Assembly (NCBI RefSeq): GCF_019278465.1
Contig: NZ_CP058983.1
Location: forward strand, 124,001 to 188,000
Direction of reading: 5' to 3'
Length of the DNA stretch: 64,000 bases
Source: Tenacibaculum sp. AHE14PA
GTDB taxonomy: Bacteria; Bacteroidota; Bacteroidia; Flavobacteriales; Flavobacteriaceae
In this document: in pieces, positions 18,745-28,247 of the stretch
How positions within the stretch are numbered: the stretch's first letter is position 1
How the letters are laid out: every line of letters begins with the position of its first letter
Notes under the pieces: model-generated
Database searches by the model: none
Told to the model about the DNA's origin: nothing
Seen by the model: the letters and a program-made list of their open reading frames with translations, nothing else
Made by a program: the position numbers and the translations under genes

Positions 18745-20248
18745 AAATAAACTTAAATGCTGGCTTTGTATTTCCTTTCTTATCTATAAAACCAAATTTC
18801 TTTTGGGGATTTTTTCTCCAAGGAAGATTTCCAACGACATTTTTAGGAACTTTTTCGAAATCATATAAAGTCCAAGACATAAATTGCAAGTTATTCGCTT
18901 CAATTAATTCTTGGGCTTTTTTATGGTAATTAGCTTGGTCTTCTTTGGAGCTGCCAAAGGGTTTCCAAAAACCACTATAAGAAGAAATTCCAAACTCTTG
19001 CATTACTAAATGCTTGTTAGGTGTTTTTTTTCTTAGTTTTTCTACAGATGTTGTTAAATTAGCTAAATCTTCATAATAATGGAAGGATATAAAATCAACT
19101 TTATCTTTTAAAATTAAGGCACTTTGTGTATCAGACCAACCAATGGTAACAGGATGTTTCGAGTCTATAGATTTTACTAAGCTTATCATATTGTCTAACC
19201 ATGCTGTAACTATTTTTTTACCCCTAGATTTAAAATCTAAATTTGGTTCGTTTTTAATATCCCAAGCAAGTAATGCACTATGGTCTTTTACAGCAGTAAT
19301 AATTGTTGCAGCATGTTGTTGATTCAAAGTCCAATCTAATACTGAATAATTACCATAAAAATCAAACAATGTTAGTACCACTTTTAAGTTATTTACATTT
19401 GCTACATCTAATGTTTGTTTTAGTTTAATTAGTTTTTCTTTTTTTACTATTGCCTTTCCAAAGTCTTCATACTGTATAAAAATACGAACCGAATTTAAAC
19501 CAGCTTCTTTAATAATTTTAAAATCCTTGTTAATAGTATCTTTATTAAAAGCGTTTCCAAACATATTCCAAGGAGTATCTTGTGGGTAATAATTTATCCC
19601 TTTTATGTGTAAGCTATCTGTAGCAATGGGTTTTTTATTAACGTTATACCTTTCATTGTTTTCTTTTACTAAATGTCTAATACGCCAAAAACCATCTTCT
19701 AATAGGAATACAATTTTGTAAGTGGCTTGTTCAGTAGTTTCAGTAATAAGTTTATTGTTTTTTAAAATACGTTTGTATTCAATATTAGTATCTGTTATTA
19801 CTGCTAATTGGCCGTCTTCACTAAAAAAATCTAAAGTAGGTTGATGTTCTAAAGTAGTAGCATCAATAGTAGTTTGTTGTTTTTTATTAATAGCTATAAT
19901 ATCATACAAGTTTTGGCGTGAATTATTTGTATAATAATCTTCAATACCAATAGTTGTATTTGTTTTGTTCGCAATATGTCTTACATACCAAGCATTTAAA
20001 TAATCACGTTCTAAATTTTTTAGATTTTCTGTGTCCATTAGCCTGCCTTCATTTAGTAAAGGAGTCCATTTAATATTGGGAGTATATAATATTTCTTTTG
20101 CAATTTCGGTATGTAGCATCGTACTTCTATCAGCACCTGTATTTAAGTAACTAAATAATGCGCTAATACCAGCTATAATGGTAGCTATAATCATAATATA
20201 TGAAGCTATTAAAATGGAACGAATTATGTTTCTATTAAGACCTACCAT
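18737..20248 (-). CDS. Membrane-anchored GH5-like glycoside hydrolase
   Basis: A 503-residue protein. A single N-terminal membrane segment (about 10-32) is followed by an extracytoplasmic region (about 40-205) and a TIM-barrel-like glycosidase domain from about 215. The candidate acid/base is Glu334 in DIKNEPN and the candidate nucleophile is Glu418 in VMQEFG, the clan A layout. It also has IKGINYYPQDTPW and SFHYYEDL. It probably trims or remodels the locus polysaccharide in the periplasm. Polysaccharide loci often encode such a hydrolase. It overlaps the next upstream gene by 7 bp. Exact glycoside-hydrolase family should be confirmed. Confidence 0.75.
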   Translation of the reverse strand: MVGLNRNIIRSILIASYIMIIATIIAGISALFSYLNTGADRSTMLHTEIAKEILYTPNIKWTPLLNEGRLMDTENLKNLERDYLNAWYVRHIANKTNTTIGIEDYYTNNSRQNLYDIIAINKKQQTTIDATTLEHQPTLDFFSEDGQLAVITDTNIEYKRILKNNKLITETTEQATYKIVFLLEDGFWRIRHLVKENNERYNVNKKPIATDSLHIKGINYYPQDTPWNMFGNAFNKDTINKDFKIIKEAGLNSVRIFIQYEDFGKAIVKKEKLIKLKQTLDVANVNNLKVVLTLFDFYGNYSVLDWTLNQQHAATIITAVKDHSALLAWDIKNEPNLDFKSRGKKIVTAWLDNMISLVKSIDSKHPVTIGWSDTQSALILKDKVDFISFHYYEDLANLTTSVEKLRKKTPNKHLVMQEFGISSYSGFWKPFGSSKEDQANYHKKAQELIEANNLQFMSWTLYDFEKVPKNVVGNLPWRKNPQKKFGFIDKKGNTKPAFKFISK

Positions 20249-21453
20249 AGTGTTTTTGTTTTAAACTTTTTTTCTAAGCCAGCGATTACAATTTTTATAG
20301 TGTAGGTATCTTTTTTGTAAGCAGCAGTATTCAAATTAAAATTAACAAACCCTTTATAAGAAGTTTTTATTTCAGAATTTAATAGTACATTATTTTTATA
20401 TACAAACAAACGAACCTCGAGTCCATCAGGTATGATTTGTTTCATAAAACTTTGTAAAGGTCCTATTGTGATGAGTCTATTATTTTTAGAGAAATCAACT
20501 TCAAAATCTTTTAAAACTTGCTCGTATTCAATGGTAATAGTATTACTTTCTGCCATACCTTCTACATAAGCTTTTACCCTCCAGGTTGTTTTACAATCAG
20601 GATGAATCATTTTAGCGGTAGCAATACCTTTAATGGTCGTTCCAAATGTTTTTAAAATGTTTCCTTTTTTATTTCTGATGAAAAAATTAACAAAGGTACC
20701 GTCACTTACAATATTATTATAAGTGTCTTTTATAACAGAAGAATAAAAAGTAGTGATTTGATTTCCGTCAGCATACGAATGATGTCTTTCTGCAGTAATT
20801 TTAAAATCACTAGGATTAGCAGGATATACAATAACGGTAAACTCTTTAGAGTTTTCATCTAAACATTCAGAAGAGACTAATATACGTCCACTTTTTAGTG
20901 GAGAATATAAATTTTTATGTGAAATTAAGTTTTTAATATGAATAGGTTCTTCTTTTTGCTGATTTAAAAATTGGTATTTAGTAGTAACTAAAGTTTTTTC
21001 AGCTAAAGGATTATCTAAAGAGTCAGTAGGTATAATAATAAGCATACTATAATCTTTTCTACCAGCTTCAATACTTGGTGGTCCAACATAAGTCTCCATA
21101 GTCGCTACTTTCTGTATAGGTTTAACGATTAGTTTTCCTGTAAGTGAGGTTCCGTTTAATTCCCAATATATAACCCCTCTTTTTTTAGATATAGTTTTAG
21201 GTATAACATAGCAGAGTAACTTGTTTTTTAAAATAGGTTCAATAAGTACCGTACCATAACTATTAGTACAATATAAAAAAGGTTTAACAGTTTCTGATGT
21301 TGAAAACTTTAGGATAATAGTATTTCCTGCTTGAAAATTAGTAGTGGTAGTAATTAGTTTTATTTCAGAAGGTATTTCTGTTTCTTGTAGCAGTGAAAAG
21401 GATGATAAAAGTATCAACCCTAAAAAAAAAAGGTATGTATGTTTAATATTCAT
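20242..21453 (-). CDS. Secreted multi-Ig-like protein, unknown role
   Basis: A 403-residue protein. The N-terminal signal sequence has the hydrophobic stretch YLFFLGLILLSSFSLL. The remainder is beta-rich with Ig-like or invasin-like patterns (for example YADGNQITTFYSSVIKDTYN followed by VSDGTFVNFFIRNKKG). No catalytic motif is seen. It overlaps both neighbours (7 bp and 1 bp), so it is translated with the GH5-like protein and the giant membrane protein and likely works with them in the periplasm, perhaps as a scaffold. Function not recognised. Confidence 0.6.
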   Translation of the reverse strand: MNIKHTYLFFLGLILLSSFSLLQETEIPSEIKLITTTTNFQAGNTIILKFSTSETVKPFLYCTNSYGTVLIEPILKNKLLCYVIPKTISKKRGVIYWELNGTSLTGKLIVKPIQKVATMETYVGPPSIEAGRKDYSMLIIIPTDSLDNPLAEKTLVTTKYQFLNQQKEEPIHIKNLISHKNLYSPLKSGRILVSSECLDENSKEFTVIVYPANPSDFKITAERHHSYADGNQITTFYSSVIKDTYNNIVSDGTFVNFFIRNKKGNILKTFGTTIKGIATAKMIHPDCKTTWRVKAYVEGMAESNTITIEYEQVLKDFEVDFSKNNRLITIGPLQSFMKQIIPDGLEVRLFVYKNNVLLNSEIKTSYKGFVNFNLNTAAYKKDTYTIKIVIAGLEKKFKTKTLW

Positions 21454-24400
21454 TAATTCGGATTACCAATATAGGTGTTTATTTCAATATTTATGTACTT
21501 AAAATATGAGTGTTGTATTATTTGTAGTTCTTTAGAAGTGTGCTTTTTTATTCTTTTACCTACTATTTTATTAGCTATTGTTTCATTAGGCAAACCATTT
21601 ACGAAAACATTCTTCATATCTGTATAAATAGTTTTAATAGAATCACAAGCTAATATACTGTACTCAAAAGGTTGTTTTCGTTGTTGTCGAACACCTTCTT
21701 TAACAAATAGATGATCAACCCAAAGTAAGTCTTTATTTTCGTTGTAATAACTAACCAAAAGTTGAGGTACTGTTATTTCTTGTAAACCACTGTTAAAAAT
21801 AGTTCCATTAATACTTTTTTCTTGTACTTCAATATCGCTTAAAACACTATTTTTATATAAATCAGATCCAGAAACATTTCCAGCAATATGTAAATTGAAT
21901 TTGGTTGGTTGTTCTTCAAAAGCAATTGGCGTAAATTCATCAGGGTTAAAAGTTTTTGGAATAGAATCTTTGGTGTTAGACCAGGCAATACCTTCAAAAT
22001 TAATTTTGAAAGAACTTGTTTCTTTTGGCATTAATTTATGTTTAACATGGTATTTCGCATCATAGGTTGCTAGTTGTTTATTAGCATCGTTATACAAGGT
22101 TCCTTTTAAAACAACATCAGCAGGAACATTGTCTATGTTTTGTATTTCTCCAATAATAGCGTAGTGCTGTTTAAATTTAATGAGTTTAGCAGATAGTACT
22201 TCTAAAACAGGCTGCTTTAATACATCTTCATGTAATGTTTGTTCAGTAGTAATACGTCTTCTACCTTGGTTAAAATAACTGGTAGTATTATTGGCATACA
22301 ATTGATCAGGAGGTAAATCATTATTTAATTCTAATGGTTGTATATACCATTTACCTTTCTCTTTTATGAGATACTTGTATTCGTTCTTATTAATTTTTTC
22401 AAGAGGTGTAATCCAATCAGTGGCAACTTTTAAAGTAGCAGAACTATCTGTTTTATGAAGTATTGTAGTTACAATAGCGTTTAGCTTTGCATAACTACTT
22501 AATAAACCATCGGTAACAGAGGTTTCTAGCATAAATTGTGTAATAGTTACTTCGCTATTCGGATCTATTAAATTATAAGCTTTTTCAAACTCTTTAAAAT
22601 CTAACGCGTCATAATATGCCATAATAGCATTTTCAGGACTTCTATGGGAATCATTTTTTACGTAAAATTCGTAAAAACCGTAGCCTAAAATAATTGCCAA
22701 AATAATAACCCAAATATGAGTTACTTTTAAAAGCCCTTTAGAGAATTTTGTGTAGTTATTTTGGAATTTTAAAAACTCAGGAGCTTTCTTAAGCCTAGAT
22801 TTTAAAGTATTTACCCACAACATTTGTATGTTTAAAACAAAAGCAATAAGTACGGTTATAAAAGGCATTAATCCCCAAAGAATTTTTTGCCATTTATTTA
22901 CGTCTTCTTTTGGTAAAATAGAAGAGAGGGGAGGTATGTTTAAACGCTCCCAAACCATAATTCCGTTTTCTAATTGTCGCAAGCGTTGCCATCCACAAAA
23001 GTATAGGATTGGATCGTAAAATTTATCATTAGAAAATATGTATTTTAAATTATATTTAGCTGGAGTTGTTAAAAATTGCTGTAAAGAACCAATACCTGCA
23101 ACACCTTTAAATTTTGAGTTTTCTAAACGTTCAATAGGTCGTGTAGTTAGCTCTGGTAATCGTCTTGCAGAATGATAGTTTCCATCTACAGATAAACCAT
23201 TGGTTAAAGTGCTTAACCAAGCCATTTGATCACCAAATCCTAAAGTTAAGAACCTCCACTTATCATGATCGTCTTGATTTAAGAAGTTAACAATGGGAAG
23301 CATTTTTATTTTTTGAGGTTGTGACGGTCTAAAGTATCCTAAACTCATTGTAAAAATAGCGATTAATACAAATAAACCTGCTAAAATGCCACCAATAATA
23401 CGATGATATATTGCACCGAATTTATCTTGAATCATTGTTTTTAAATCACCATTTACAAACCGAAAAGTAAATTCACCTAATAAAGGTAATGCCATAATAG
23501 ATGCCCATAAAGTAAAGCGATCTAAAGTTAAAATATTAAAAGCGGTTTCTCCTAAAACCATTCTAGGAATTGGGGTTGTACCACCTGTACCTAAAACAAC
23601 ACAAATGGTAAAAGATAAACCAAAAAATAAATATCGCTTACTATAATATCTATAAAAAAAATAAGGTAAAAGAATTAATAATATCCCCCATGGTATAGTA
23701 AAAAAGACTAGCCCAGATGAGGTTATTTCTAAAAAGTTATCACGAGATCCATGCGGAATAGGTACTTGCGTAATTGGGTTTTTTTTAGAATTGATCCAAT
23801 AAGGGAGTAAACAGCCTATAATAATAACTAAAGAGAGGCCTCCAAAACCAATCATACGTTTAAAGAGCTTTGCAAAATATTTTAAAAAAAGCCTAAATCG
23901 TACTGCTTTCATGGTTTTAACCTCCTCTTTACAAGCATCCATAATAACCAAACCAATTAAAGGGAAAATGAAAAAGATCATCCCAAATATTGGTGTTACA
24001 TGGTGTGAGGTAACTGTTACTGAAATTAAAGAAAGCGAAGTAGCCAAGTACCAATATTTACCAGTTTTTAACCATAAATAAATTTCAGGTAAGGCATGCA
24101 TTAATATGGAAATACCAATAATACTTGGTAATTGACCAAAAATATGCAGGGTTTCTATAAATGAAGAGGAAAATACAGCTAATACTGCTGCATAACCAGC
24201 AGACTTTCTATGTGCGGTTATTAACAATGAAAACCGATATACTCCTGTAATAAACAAAATAATAGCAATAAGTGCTACGGTAAACATTCCAAACTTTAAG
24301 CCACCAACAAAAGACAATAAAGCTATTGATTGATGCACTAAAGGAGGATAACTCATTACTGTAAAACCTGTGTACCATTTGTAGTTCCATGGCTCAAACC

Positions 24401-24542
24401 AGCTATTGGCATAATGATCTGCAAAAAATAAATGAATTAAGGCATCATAGGTAGTTTCTAAAGTAAAAAAAATACTGCTTCCATGAAAAGCAATAGCTAA
24501 CAGTATGGCAGTAATTAAATATTTATTAGAAGTTTCTTTCAT
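21453..24542 (-). CDS. Giant multi-TM protein, GT-C glycosyltransferase-like
   Basis: The frame can start at GTG 24554, but ATG 24542 (MKETSNKYLITAILL) gives a better N-terminus, for about 1029 residues. Some 12 transmembrane segments lie within residues 1-560. The early loop contains TTYDALIHLFFADHYANSW, whose acidic residue resembles the catalytic Asp of GT-C enzymes. A further TM near 600 leads into a periplasmic region of about 400 residues with beta-rich, CARDB-like repeats. It may transfer sugars from a polyprenyl-phosphate donor; the GT2-type partner encoded divergently would make that donor. The enzyme class is inference from topology. Confidence 0.6.
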   Translation of the reverse strand: MKETSNKYLITAILLAIAFHGSSIFFTLETTYDALIHLFFADHYANSWFEPWNYKWYTGFTVMSYPPLVHQSIALLSFVGGLKFGMFTVALIAIILFITGVYRFSLLITAHRKSAGYAAVLAVFSSSFIETLHIFGQLPSIIGISILMHALPEIYLWLKTGKYWYLATSLSLISVTVTSHHVTPIFGMIFFIFPLIGLVIMDACKEEVKTMKAVRFRLFLKYFAKLFKRMIGFGGLSLVIIIGCLLPYWINSKKNPITQVPIPHGSRDNFLEITSSGLVFFTIPWGILLILLPYFFYRYYSKRYLFFGLSFTICVVLGTGGTTPIPRMVLGETAFNILTLDRFTLWASIMALPLLGEFTFRFVNGDLKTMIQDKFGAIYHRIIGGILAGLFVLIAIFTMSLGYFRPSQPQKIKMLPIVNFLNQDDHDKWRFLTLGFGDQMAWLSTLTNGLSVDGNYHSARRLPELTTRPIERLENSKFKGVAGIGSLQQFLTTPAKYNLKYIFSNDKFYDPILYFCGWQRLRQLENGIMVWERLNIPPLSSILPKEDVNKWQKILWGLMPFITVLIAFVLNIQMLWVNTLKSRLKKAPEFLKFQNNYTKFSKGLLKVTHIWVIILAIILGYGFYEFYVKNDSHRSPENAIMAYYDALDFKEFEKAYNLIDPNSEVTITQFMLETSVTDGLLSSYAKLNAIVTTILHKTDSSATLKVATDWITPLEKINKNEYKYLIKEKGKWYIQPLELNNDLPPDQLYANNTTSYFNQGRRRITTEQTLHEDVLKQPVLEVLSAKLIKFKQHYAIIGEIQNIDNVPADVVLKGTLYNDANKQLATYDAKYHVKHKLMPKETSSFKINFEGIAWSNTKDSIPKTFNPDEFTPIAFEEQPTKFNLHIAGNVSGSDLYKNSVLSDIEVQEKSINGTIFNSGLQEITVPQLLVSYYNENKDLLWVDHLFVKEGVRQQRKQPFEYSILACDSIKTIYTDMKNVFVNGLPNETIANKIVGKRIKKHTSKELQIIQHSYFKYINIEINTYIGNPN

Positions 24543-24644
24543 AAAATAAAGCACTTTTTTTCAATAATGTAAATATATATATATTAAATGATGGTTTATA
24601 TTTTATTTAACAGAAGTAAACATCCGCTCGTCTAAACAAAACAT

Positions 24645-24656
24645 CCCCTAAAGGGG
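24645..24656. promoter_or_regulatory. CCCCTAAAGGGG palindrome in divergent promoter region
   Basis: A short perfect inverted repeat lies between two divergent polysaccharide genes. G/C runs are rare in this AT-rich sequence. A similar palindrome is found at 40771-40785. It could be a regulator site; no direct evidence. Confidence 0.3.
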
Positions 24657-24685
24657 GTAACTTACTTTTTAATAGTTAGTTGCGC

Positions 24686-24693
24686 TATTTTTG
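24686..24693 (+). promoter_or_regulatory. Candidate -7 element for REC-GT2 gene
   Basis: TATTTTTG is a full TAnnTTTG match 32 bp before the ATG at 24725. No convincing TTTG is seen at -33. Confidence 0.45.
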
Positions 24694-24724
24694 AAATGTA
24701 ATTAAGCAATAAAAACTATCAATT

Positions 24725-25933
24725 ATGAAAGTATTAGCAATAGATGATCAAAAATTAGTTTTAATCCCTTTAGAAAATAGATTAAAAAAACTAGGGTATG
24801 AAGTTATTACAGAATCTAATGCGTTAAAAGGAATAGCCTTGTATAATTCTTTTCAACCAGACTTAGTAATTGTAGATATTAACATGCCTCTAGTTTCTGG
24901 AATGGAAGTAGTAAAACATGTAAGAAAAGTGAAAAAATCTTCTACACCTATTATGATTTTGTCTGGGAATACTGATGATCAAATAATAACTGAAGGTTTT
25001 GAATTAGGTATTAATGATTATATGAAAAAACCTTTAAGTTTAAGTGAGGTTTGTGCTAGAGTAAAAAGGTTAATAGGGGTTCCGGAAACAACTAATAAAG
25101 CTGTGAAATATGATAGGGTAATTATACAACAAAGATGTGTTGGTGTAGTAATACCTTGTTATAACGAAGAGAAAAGATTGTTAAGTAAAGAGTTTACAAA
25201 TTTTATTGATAAAAATTCAGGGTATCATTTATGTTTTGTAAACGACGGAAGTAAAGACAAAACTTTAGAAGTATTAAATAGGCTGAGAAAAGGAAGAGAA
25301 GACTTTATAACAGTATACAATTGTGAAAAGAATGGAGGAAAGGCTGAAGCCGTAAGACAAGGAATGTTATATATGGCTAAGCAAGAAGATTTAGATTATA
25401 TCGGTTTTTTAGATGCAGATTTATCTACAGACCTAACAGATTTCGATGATTTAGTTTCAACCATAGAAAATTCTGAATATAAAATAGTAAGCGGCTCAAG
25501 AATGAGTAGGATGGGAGCAAATATTACAAAAGAATCAGCAAGAAAGATAATAAGTTTAACAATAAACTTTGTTATTAGAAAAATTCTTTCAATGGATTTT
25601 AATGATACACAGTGTGGAGCTAAAATTTTTAAGAAAGATATTATTGAAATCTCATTTGGAAAGAAATTTATAACACAATGGATATTTGATGTAGAAATTT
25701 TTAGAAGGATAACACTTCATTTTGGATTAAAGAGAGCAAAAGAAATATTATGCGAGCAACCATTAAAAAGATGGATTCATGCTGATGGTTCTAAATTATC
25801 TATGAAAGATTCAGTAAAAATAATAGGGCAATTAGGTAAAATAGCATGGTTTTATAATAAAACAAAAAGTAATAAGAATAATTCAGTTACAAAGACATCA
25901 ATAAAACTGAATCAATCTTTATCTCAAGTATAA
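24725..25933 (+). CDS. Receiver domain fused to GT2 glycosyltransferase
   Basis: A 402-residue protein with two domains. Residues 1-120 form a response-regulator receiver: DD at 7-8, phosphoacceptor Asp51 in VIVDINMP, and Lys in YMKKPLS. From about residue 139 a GT2 domain of the dolichyl-phosphate mannose/glucose synthase type begins (GVVIPCYNEEKRL, CFVNDGSKDKT, FLDADLST with the metal-binding DxD-like DAD, QCGAKIFKK). No membrane segments follow. The fusion implies that phosphorylation controls sugar transfer or localisation directly. No cognate kinase is adjacent; the kinases at 5-9 kb are possible sources. Followed 2 bp later by a GT2-like small protein. Confidence 0.9.
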   Translation: MKVLAIDDQKLVLIPLENRLKKLGYEVITESNALKGIALYNSFQPDLVIVDINMPLVSGMEVVKHVRKVKKSSTPIMILSGNTDDQIITEGFELGINDYMKKPLSLSEVCARVKRLIGVPETTNKAVKYDRVIIQQRCVGVVIPCYNEEKRLLSKEFTNFIDKNSGYHLCFVNDGSKDKTLEVLNRLRKGREDFITVYNCEKNGGKAEAVRQGMLYMAKQEDLDYIGFLDADLSTDLTDFDDLVSTIENSEYKIVSGSRMSRMGANITKESARKIISLTINFVIRKILSMDFNDTQCGAKIFKKDIIEISFGKKFITQWIFDVEIFRRITLHFGLKRAKEILCEQPLKRWIHADGSKLSMKDSVKIIGQLGKIAWFYNKTKSNKNNSVTKTSIKLNQSLSQV

Positions 25934-25935
25934 AT

Positions 25936-26346
25936 ATGAAGAAAGGAATAATCATAATTTTTAATAAAAGTGATATTAATATTTTAAAAACTTCTTTTTT
26001 AAAATCATTTATTAATCAAGGAATAAAAATATTATTAATTAACAATGGTAATCATCAAGCAATAATTGAACTTTTATGTGCATTGAAAGAATATTCAAAA
26101 AAAGACATTTCAATTTTAACTTTGAGAAAAGAGAAAAAAGCAATGTTAGCTGTAAAGGCAGGTGTACGTTTTTTATCAACAATAAATAATATTGGTTTAA
26201 TTATACATACAAAACCAATGAGTATGTTAAATATCAGTTTTATAAATAAAATATTAAATATATCAGAAAAGGATTTATTTAATAAAAAAGAAGAAAGAGT
26301 ATTACTAAGAAGAGTGTATTCGATTAACGAAATAATTAACTGTTAA
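25936..26346 (+). CDS. Small degenerate GT2-like protein
   Basis: A 136-residue protein that follows the GT2 N-terminal pattern but without its catalytic residues. GIIIIFNKSD stands where enzymes have VVIPCYNE, KILLINNGNHQAII where they have the nucleotide loop, and RKEKKAMLAVKAGVRFLST where they have NGGKAEAVRQG. The DxD region is replaced by IIHTKPMSM. It may be an inactive regulatory partner of the neighbouring REC-GT2 enzyme or a decaying copy. It sits between that gene (2 bp) and manA (12 bp) in one operon. The similarity is my reading of the translation only. Confidence 0.55.
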   Translation: MKKGIIIIFNKSDINILKTSFLKSFINQGIKILLINNGNHQAIIELLCALKEYSKKDISILTLRKEKKAMLAVKAGVRFLSTINNIGLIIHTKPMSMLNISFINKILNISEKDLFNKKEERVLLRRVYSINEIINC

Positions 26347-26358
26347 AAAATAAATGTT

Positions 26359-27588
26359 ATGATTACTCTAGACCAAAATTTTAAGAATGTTTTTTTAATA
26401 GAAGGAAAAGTACAAAATTATGATTGGGGTGGAAAAAAGTTTATCCCAAACTTAATTAGTAAAAAGAAAAGCATGGCTACCTATGCTGAGTATTGGTTAG
26501 GAGCGCATTTAAAAGCTCCTTCAACTATTAGAACTAAAAGAGGAAATTTTTCTTTAGATTTCTTTTTAAAACAAAAGCCAATTGAATTTTTAGGATTAAG
26601 AGTCGCAAATACTTTCGGTAAATTACCTTATTTATTTAAAGTGTTAGATGTAAATAAAATGCTATCTATACAAGTACACCCAACTAAAAAAGCAGCAGAA
26701 ATAGGGTTTGATCTTGAAAATAAAAGAGGTGTTGCTTTAACAGCAAAAAACAGAAATTATAAAGATAGAAATCATAAGCCAGAAGTAATGGTAGCTTTAA
26801 GTGATTTCTGGTTGTTACACGGTTTCTTACAAAGAGGTAAATTGATAAGAAATTTAAAAGAAACAAGTGAATTAAACTTTTTGTTAGATACTTTTAAAGA
26901 AAATAATTATTTTGAGTTATATAAAATGGTTATGGAGTTTTCTCAAGAACGTGTAAATACAATTTTAAAACCATTGGCAGAAAGAATTTTACCAAAATTT
27001 TTAAATAATGAGTTAGAAAAAACATCTCCTGAGTATTGGGCAGCAAAAGCATTAGTTAATAAAAGTTCTAAAAACATTGATAGAGGAATATTTTCTATCT
27101 ATTTTTTTAATATTGTAAACTTATCTAAAGGAGAAGCTGTTTTTCAAGACGCAGGTCTTCCTCATGCTTATTTAGAAGGGAAAAACATAGAGTTAATGGC
27201 TAATTCTGATAATGTATTAAGAGGAGGTTTAACAAGCAAGTACATTGATGTTGAAGAGCTTTTAAAGAATACAAAATTTGAAGAGACAATACCTAATGTT
27301 CTATATGGGGTTAAAAACTATGCAAATAATGAACTAGTTTATAGAACAAAAGCAAAGGATTTTAAACTAAGTAAAATTGAATTAGCAAAAGATTTAAAAT
27401 ACAAATCAAAATCAAAATCTGTAGAAATATTAATAATTTTAGAAGGATCAGCTACTGTAATACAAAACCTTAACCGTATAAATATAGATAAAGGACAATC
27501 AATTTTAATAAAAGCAAATACGAATTATAAAATAATCTCATCTAAAGGGGTAGAAATATACAAAGCAAGTGTGCCGGAACAAAAATAG
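26359..27588 (+). CDS. manA: Mannose-6-phosphate isomerase, class I
   Basis: A 409-residue enzyme that interconverts fructose-6-phosphate and mannose-6-phosphate, feeding GDP-mannose synthesis. Family landmarks are QNYDWGGKKFIPNL at the start, the zinc-site motif LSIQVHPT (about 108), DRNHKPE with a further metal ligand (about 138) and the active-site segment QDAGLPHAYLEGKNIELMAN. The start codon follows a 12-bp gap, so it is the last gene of the REC-GT2 unit. This suggests the locus polymer contains mannose or a mannose-derived sugar. Confidence 0.9.
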   Translation: MITLDQNFKNVFLIEGKVQNYDWGGKKFIPNLISKKKSMATYAEYWLGAHLKAPSTIRTKRGNFSLDFFLKQKPIEFLGLRVANTFGKLPYLFKVLDVNKMLSIQVHPTKKAAEIGFDLENKRGVALTAKNRNYKDRNHKPEVMVALSDFWLLHGFLQRGKLIRNLKETSELNFLLDTFKENNYFELYKMVMEFSQERVNTILKPLAERILPKFLNNELEKTSPEYWAAKALVNKSSKNIDRGIFSIYFFNIVNLSKGEAVFQDAGLPHAYLEGKNIELMANSDNVLRGGLTSKYIDVEELLKNTKFEETIPNVLYGVKNYANNELVYRTKAKDFKLSKIELAKDLKYKSKSKSVEILIILEGSATVIQNLNRINIDKGQSILIKANTNYKIISSKGVEIYKASVPEQK

Positions 27589-27593
27589 TTTCA

Positions 27594-27627
27594 AAATTTC
27601 ACTTAATATGAAATTTCATAGTTTTTT
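27594..27627 (+). terminator. Probable terminator after manA
   Basis: AAATTTCA and TGAAATTT pair as an 8-bp stem around a 7-nt loop, followed within 6 bases by six T residues (27622-27627). The stem is AT-rich, so strength is uncertain. Confidence 0.5.
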
Positions 27628-28247
27628 AAGAAAAAAATGTTTCTCCTCTATTTTTTTTAATACAAATATTGTTGTAAAATTATAGGTGTATTCCTTATAA
27701 TAGGGTGTGTTAACTTGTGTTTAAAACTATATTAATACTTTATCTTAAAATAAATAAAAGAACTTAATTTAGTTTTATTGATATTAGTTTAAGCTAGCTG
27801 CTTTTGCAATTTATTAGATTAACAAATATGATTTGTAACTTTGTCGTTTAAAAATAGTAGATTATTATAAGATAAATAAAGTACTTATTTTATTAAGAGA
27901 GCTCTGATTACAACCTTGAATTATTTTTGTCTTGTAAACTGTAAGTATAAACTTTATATTTAGTTTATGCTTCTTAGTCTCACAATTTTATAAAAGCAAA
28001 ATAATAAAAAAATATCATTTTTTTATTTGTTAAGGTTATATGCAGATGAAATATATAATTTTAATATATCTTATTTGGCTTGCCATTAATATTGGAGTAA
28101 TAAAGTTTTAAATTCTTTACTCATCTATTATTTAGTTTATAAATTTGTAACTTATTGATCTATCGCTATACTGAAAAAAAGGTGTATTAGTAGTGGGGGG
28201 AGAAAAGTAAGCATTTTTATTACAATTTTTATTTCAAAAGTAGTAAA
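27628..28247. other. 620-bp AT-rich non-coding stretch
   Basis: No open frame with protein-like composition is visible on either strand. Two chance-level TAnnTTTG matches on the plus strand (TAACTTTG at 27836, TAAATTTG at 28140) lack -33 partners and lead to no gene. A G-run (GGGGGG) occurs near 28195. It separates the polysaccharide locus from the minus-strand metal locus; a small RNA cannot be excluded. Confidence 0.4.

Noticed and set aside
27836..28147. Two TAnnTTTG matches on the plus strand in the large gap
   Set aside because: No -33 element and no gene downstream on that strand; expected by chance at this base composition.
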